From Laetiporus sulphureus 93-53 (Eukaryota; Basidiomycota; Agaricomycetes; Polyporales; Laetiporaceae), in the NCBI RefSeq assembly GCF_001632365.1, contig NW_024468511.1, forward strand, positions 215,452 to 275,307: a stretch of 59,856 nt of DNA, in the 5' to 3' direction. The notes under the pieces were generated by a model. That model searched no databases. It saw nothing but the letters and a program-made list of their open reading frames with translations, and was not told where the DNA came from. A program made the translations under genes and the position numbers. Below are positions 57,706 through 59,856 of this stretch, piece after piece; within the stretch, counting starts at the first letter, position 1, and each line of letters begins with the position of its first letter.

Positions 57706-59238
57706 TCATGCCCTGCCTCTGTTGAAGCTCCATCCGAAAAACAACAATGAGAGGATAAGCCAAATTATGCGAAGGAAGCGTCCAAGTGCCGGGGCGCGCG
57801 ATGTCACTGATACTGGTAAGTGAGACGTGAGCGCATGCGACAAAATGGCGAGCTTAGGTGGCCCGGTCGCGCCAGCGGCATCGATTGCCTCGATCTCTTC
57901 CTCCGTCAATGGAGCTATTGGAAGGTGCCAGCCGACGTGGTCAGCAATTGACCCGTTAGCTTGATAGAAAGAAAGGGGGTGAGACTCACGGAGGTCTCCG
58001 ACGGCGATATATTCTCGCATGTGTTCAGGGTTCGAGCTAGTCCTGGAAATTTGTTTCCGTGAGAATGGCGATGCACGATGTATTGAGTTCGACGACAGCA
58101 TGACGTACGTCACAATCACGACGCCCTTGCTCCGCACCCACGAGAGGATTACCTGCGTAGGCGTGGCGCCTAGCCTATCGGCGGCAGCTTGGACAGGCTT
58201 GTCGACGGGACCGCCGGGGTATATCGTGATAGGTCTGCGTAGTTGGTATACATGAGGTAGCTGAGGGACGAACAGAGTCACATGCCGTGCAAACTTACGT
58301 GAGGCTGCCGTATGCTTCCACGACCACACCGTGCGAGGCGCAGTAGCTGAGCAACTCCTTGTTCTGGGAGTAATTATAGGGATGGAACAAGATCTACGAA
58401 CGGAATGTGAGCAATTTGTATATTCAACGTGATAGAGTGGGCATTTTTACCTGATTAGCGACAGGCTTGAATTTGGCTATCTTCATGAGCTGCTGCAGTT
58501 GTCCCAGCTTAAAATTGCTAACACCGATGCTCCTGCGAATCTGTTGGTTGGCTCTGTGCACACCGAATATTTCCGTCGAAGGGTAAAGTGCTAACTTCAC
58601 GAGACCATCCTCCTTGGCACGCTCAAATTCCCGCCAGTCCTTCTCCATATCGTGGATGAAGACAGGGCTGTGAACGAGATAGAGGTCGATCTGCTTTAGC
58701 TCAAGCTGTGTTCGAAGCACCGTTCTGTTATGCCATTAAGCAGTTTGCGATAAGTATGAACACCGACCTTTGACAGACTCGCCTCGAGCGATTCACGTAC
58801 ACCAGCTTGTCCAGACCACTTCGTCGTGACAAAGAATTCCGAGCGCGTAAGGCCACTCTGCCGAATTGCAGCAGCGACACTTTCCTCATTGGCATAATCT
58901 GTTGATAGCAAGTAAGGATGCGACTTGTAACGACCACTATTTCACTGTCCACGTACATTGCGCAGTATCAATGTGCGAGAAGCCGGCTTCTATCGCCTCC
59001 AAGACGTAGTCGGTAACGTCCTAGAATGCAGAGTCACGTCAGACTGCGCCGTAGATACACATAGACGTGAGCTGCCGCTTACGTGGCCTTTCCACTTGGA
59101 TCCGGTACCGAACGCAATGGTGGGCATCTGGTTTGAGAGCGCGAGCAGTCATGACATTCATGTTAGCGCCCAACTTGAGTCGACAAGTCAAGGACGGACT
59201 TGGTTTCCATCGCTGAGGAGCACCTTTCCAAATGGCAT
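57706..59238 (-). CDS. Aldo/keto reductase with C-terminal membrane segment
   Basis: NADPH-dependent reductase of carbonyl compounds with a TIM-barrel fold. Nine exons: 59238-59200, 59127-59083, 59020-58957, 58898-58768, 58705-58451, 58393-58299, 58234-58109, 58042-57990, 57914-57706. The tetrad is complete: Asp in HIDTA, Tyr in QYYANEE, Lys in TTKW, His in LYLVHSP. AKR signatures: SIGVSNFKLGQL, QILFHPYN, GVVVEAYGSL, and VVIVTTSSNPEHMREY near the cofactor phosphate site. The last exon ends in a hydrophobic run (FLRIIWLILSLLFFGW) and a few basic residues, like a tail anchor. The reading of the final exon is continuous, but a small missed intron there is possible. Substrate unknown. Confidence 0.88.
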
Positions 59239-59856
59239 GGCTGGTGAAAGAGTCGGTGTGCGACCAGATAGTCTGTCACAGGCAGCAGCTAGGCTCACGC
59301 CCGCTCTATGTCACGACTCACAGATCTGAATCTCCGCGATCAACCCCGACGTGAGACGAGCGTCACGATAGGACCCCCGAAAATCCCCCCAAGAGCTTCG
59401 ATCCCGCTGAGGCTCGATATGGGGTCTCGAAAACGGTCCGAAGTGGGGTGTTTTGGATCGAACCTCCTCCCAAACGGGGTCAATTTGATTTGGGATCAAA
59501 CCTCCACAAAGAAATCTATCAAAATTGGATAAAATCGTACAGAAATCGGGAAAAATTGTTAAAGCAATGGTGAAAAAATCTCTGGAACACCATCGGAAGG
59601 TGGGGTCATTCGGGATCGAACCTGACACGGGAGACACGGAGGTATTTTCGAGCATGCTATACGCTGTGATAAATGCTAATTAGATAGTCAACCTTCAACC
59701 ATAATAAGTGAACGTTACATGTGCCGCCACAAATCTAGAATATGATAGCCACAATGAAACTGTGGTATATGACAAACCATAGTTTGGGAGTCTCATACTT
59801 CTCGCAAAATAACAGATTGGCGGAGGTTGCCAATTATATTTCCATATTTGTGACTA
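59239..59856. other. Intergenic with a thrice-repeated GATCGAACC-like motif
   Basis: No gene is supported. The phrase GGATCGAACCTCCTCC (59455), GGGATCAAACCTCC (59492) and GGGATCGAACCTGA (59608) recurs at irregular spacing within a G/A-rich stretch. The T-loop-like core suggested a tRNA, but no cloverleaf forms. The last 200 bases are AT-rich with nothing recognised. Confidence 0.4.

Noticed and set aside
59590..59640. Possible tRNA, because the complement contains GGTTCGATCC, a T-loop consensus
   Set aside because: The five bases on either side cannot pair as a T-stem and no acceptor, D-arm or anticodon arm is found.

Overview
The window reads as a chromosomal segment of a filamentous basidiomycete, most likely an agaricomycete. 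The evidence is a set of intron-dense genes with many GT-AG introns of about 45-70 nt, a Tad-like LINE, a Plavaka/CACTA-type transposase, chromodomain Gypsy elements and a DUF6533-type membrane protein. No species is assigned. All calls come from reading the sequence; no database was searched.

Bases 1 to about 27.8 kb are a nested transposon block. From left to right it holds: the end of an LTR (family B); a 5'-truncated Gypsy copy with its 3' LTR (family A, 796-3725); a decayed coiled-coil repeat gene (3795-13179) split by a full-length minus-strand LINE (5781-11482, 15-bp target duplication) and by a solo family-B LTR (11545-12459, 5-bp duplication); a decayed Plavaka-type transposon (about 13.8-17.83 kb); and, inserted in its downstream part, a complete Gypsy element (17828-27757, duplication CCTTG). 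The 3' LTR of that element is itself hit by a solo family-C LTR (25467-26175) and an inverted solo family-B LTR (26740-27735), each with its own 5-bp duplication, so the order of insertion can be read directly.

The Gypsy family is the most unusual item. Its pol reading frame runs protease, reverse transcriptase, RNase H, integrase and chromodomain, and ends in a domain with all five dUTPase motifs. The complete copy also has an 11-base primer-binding site complementary to the predicted 5' end of its own transcript, which is the Tf1/sushi self-priming arrangement. Both copies are inactivated, several times by changes of the CpG-to-TpG type.

From about 29.6 kb to 59.2 kb the window is ordinary gene space. 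It holds a small Ser/Thr-rich protein, Msp1 AAA-ATPase, a secreted GH37 trehalase, a small acidic protein, thioredoxin reductase (minus, with a possible mitochondrial leader), an APC-family amino-acid/GABA permease, NAD-specific glutamate dehydrogenase, a BTB/POZ protein, a PBDC1/Chp1 homologue (minus, with 11-, 14- and 15-nt exons), a DUF6533 membrane protein (minus) and an aldo/keto reductase with a C-terminal membrane segment (minus). Two related foldback elements (32282-32525, 51415-51979) and a Copia fragment (about 57.04-57.47 kb) lie between them. The genes look like unlinked housekeeping and nutrient functions (nitrogen: permease, GDH; carbon: trehalase; redox: TrxR, AKR), not a cluster.
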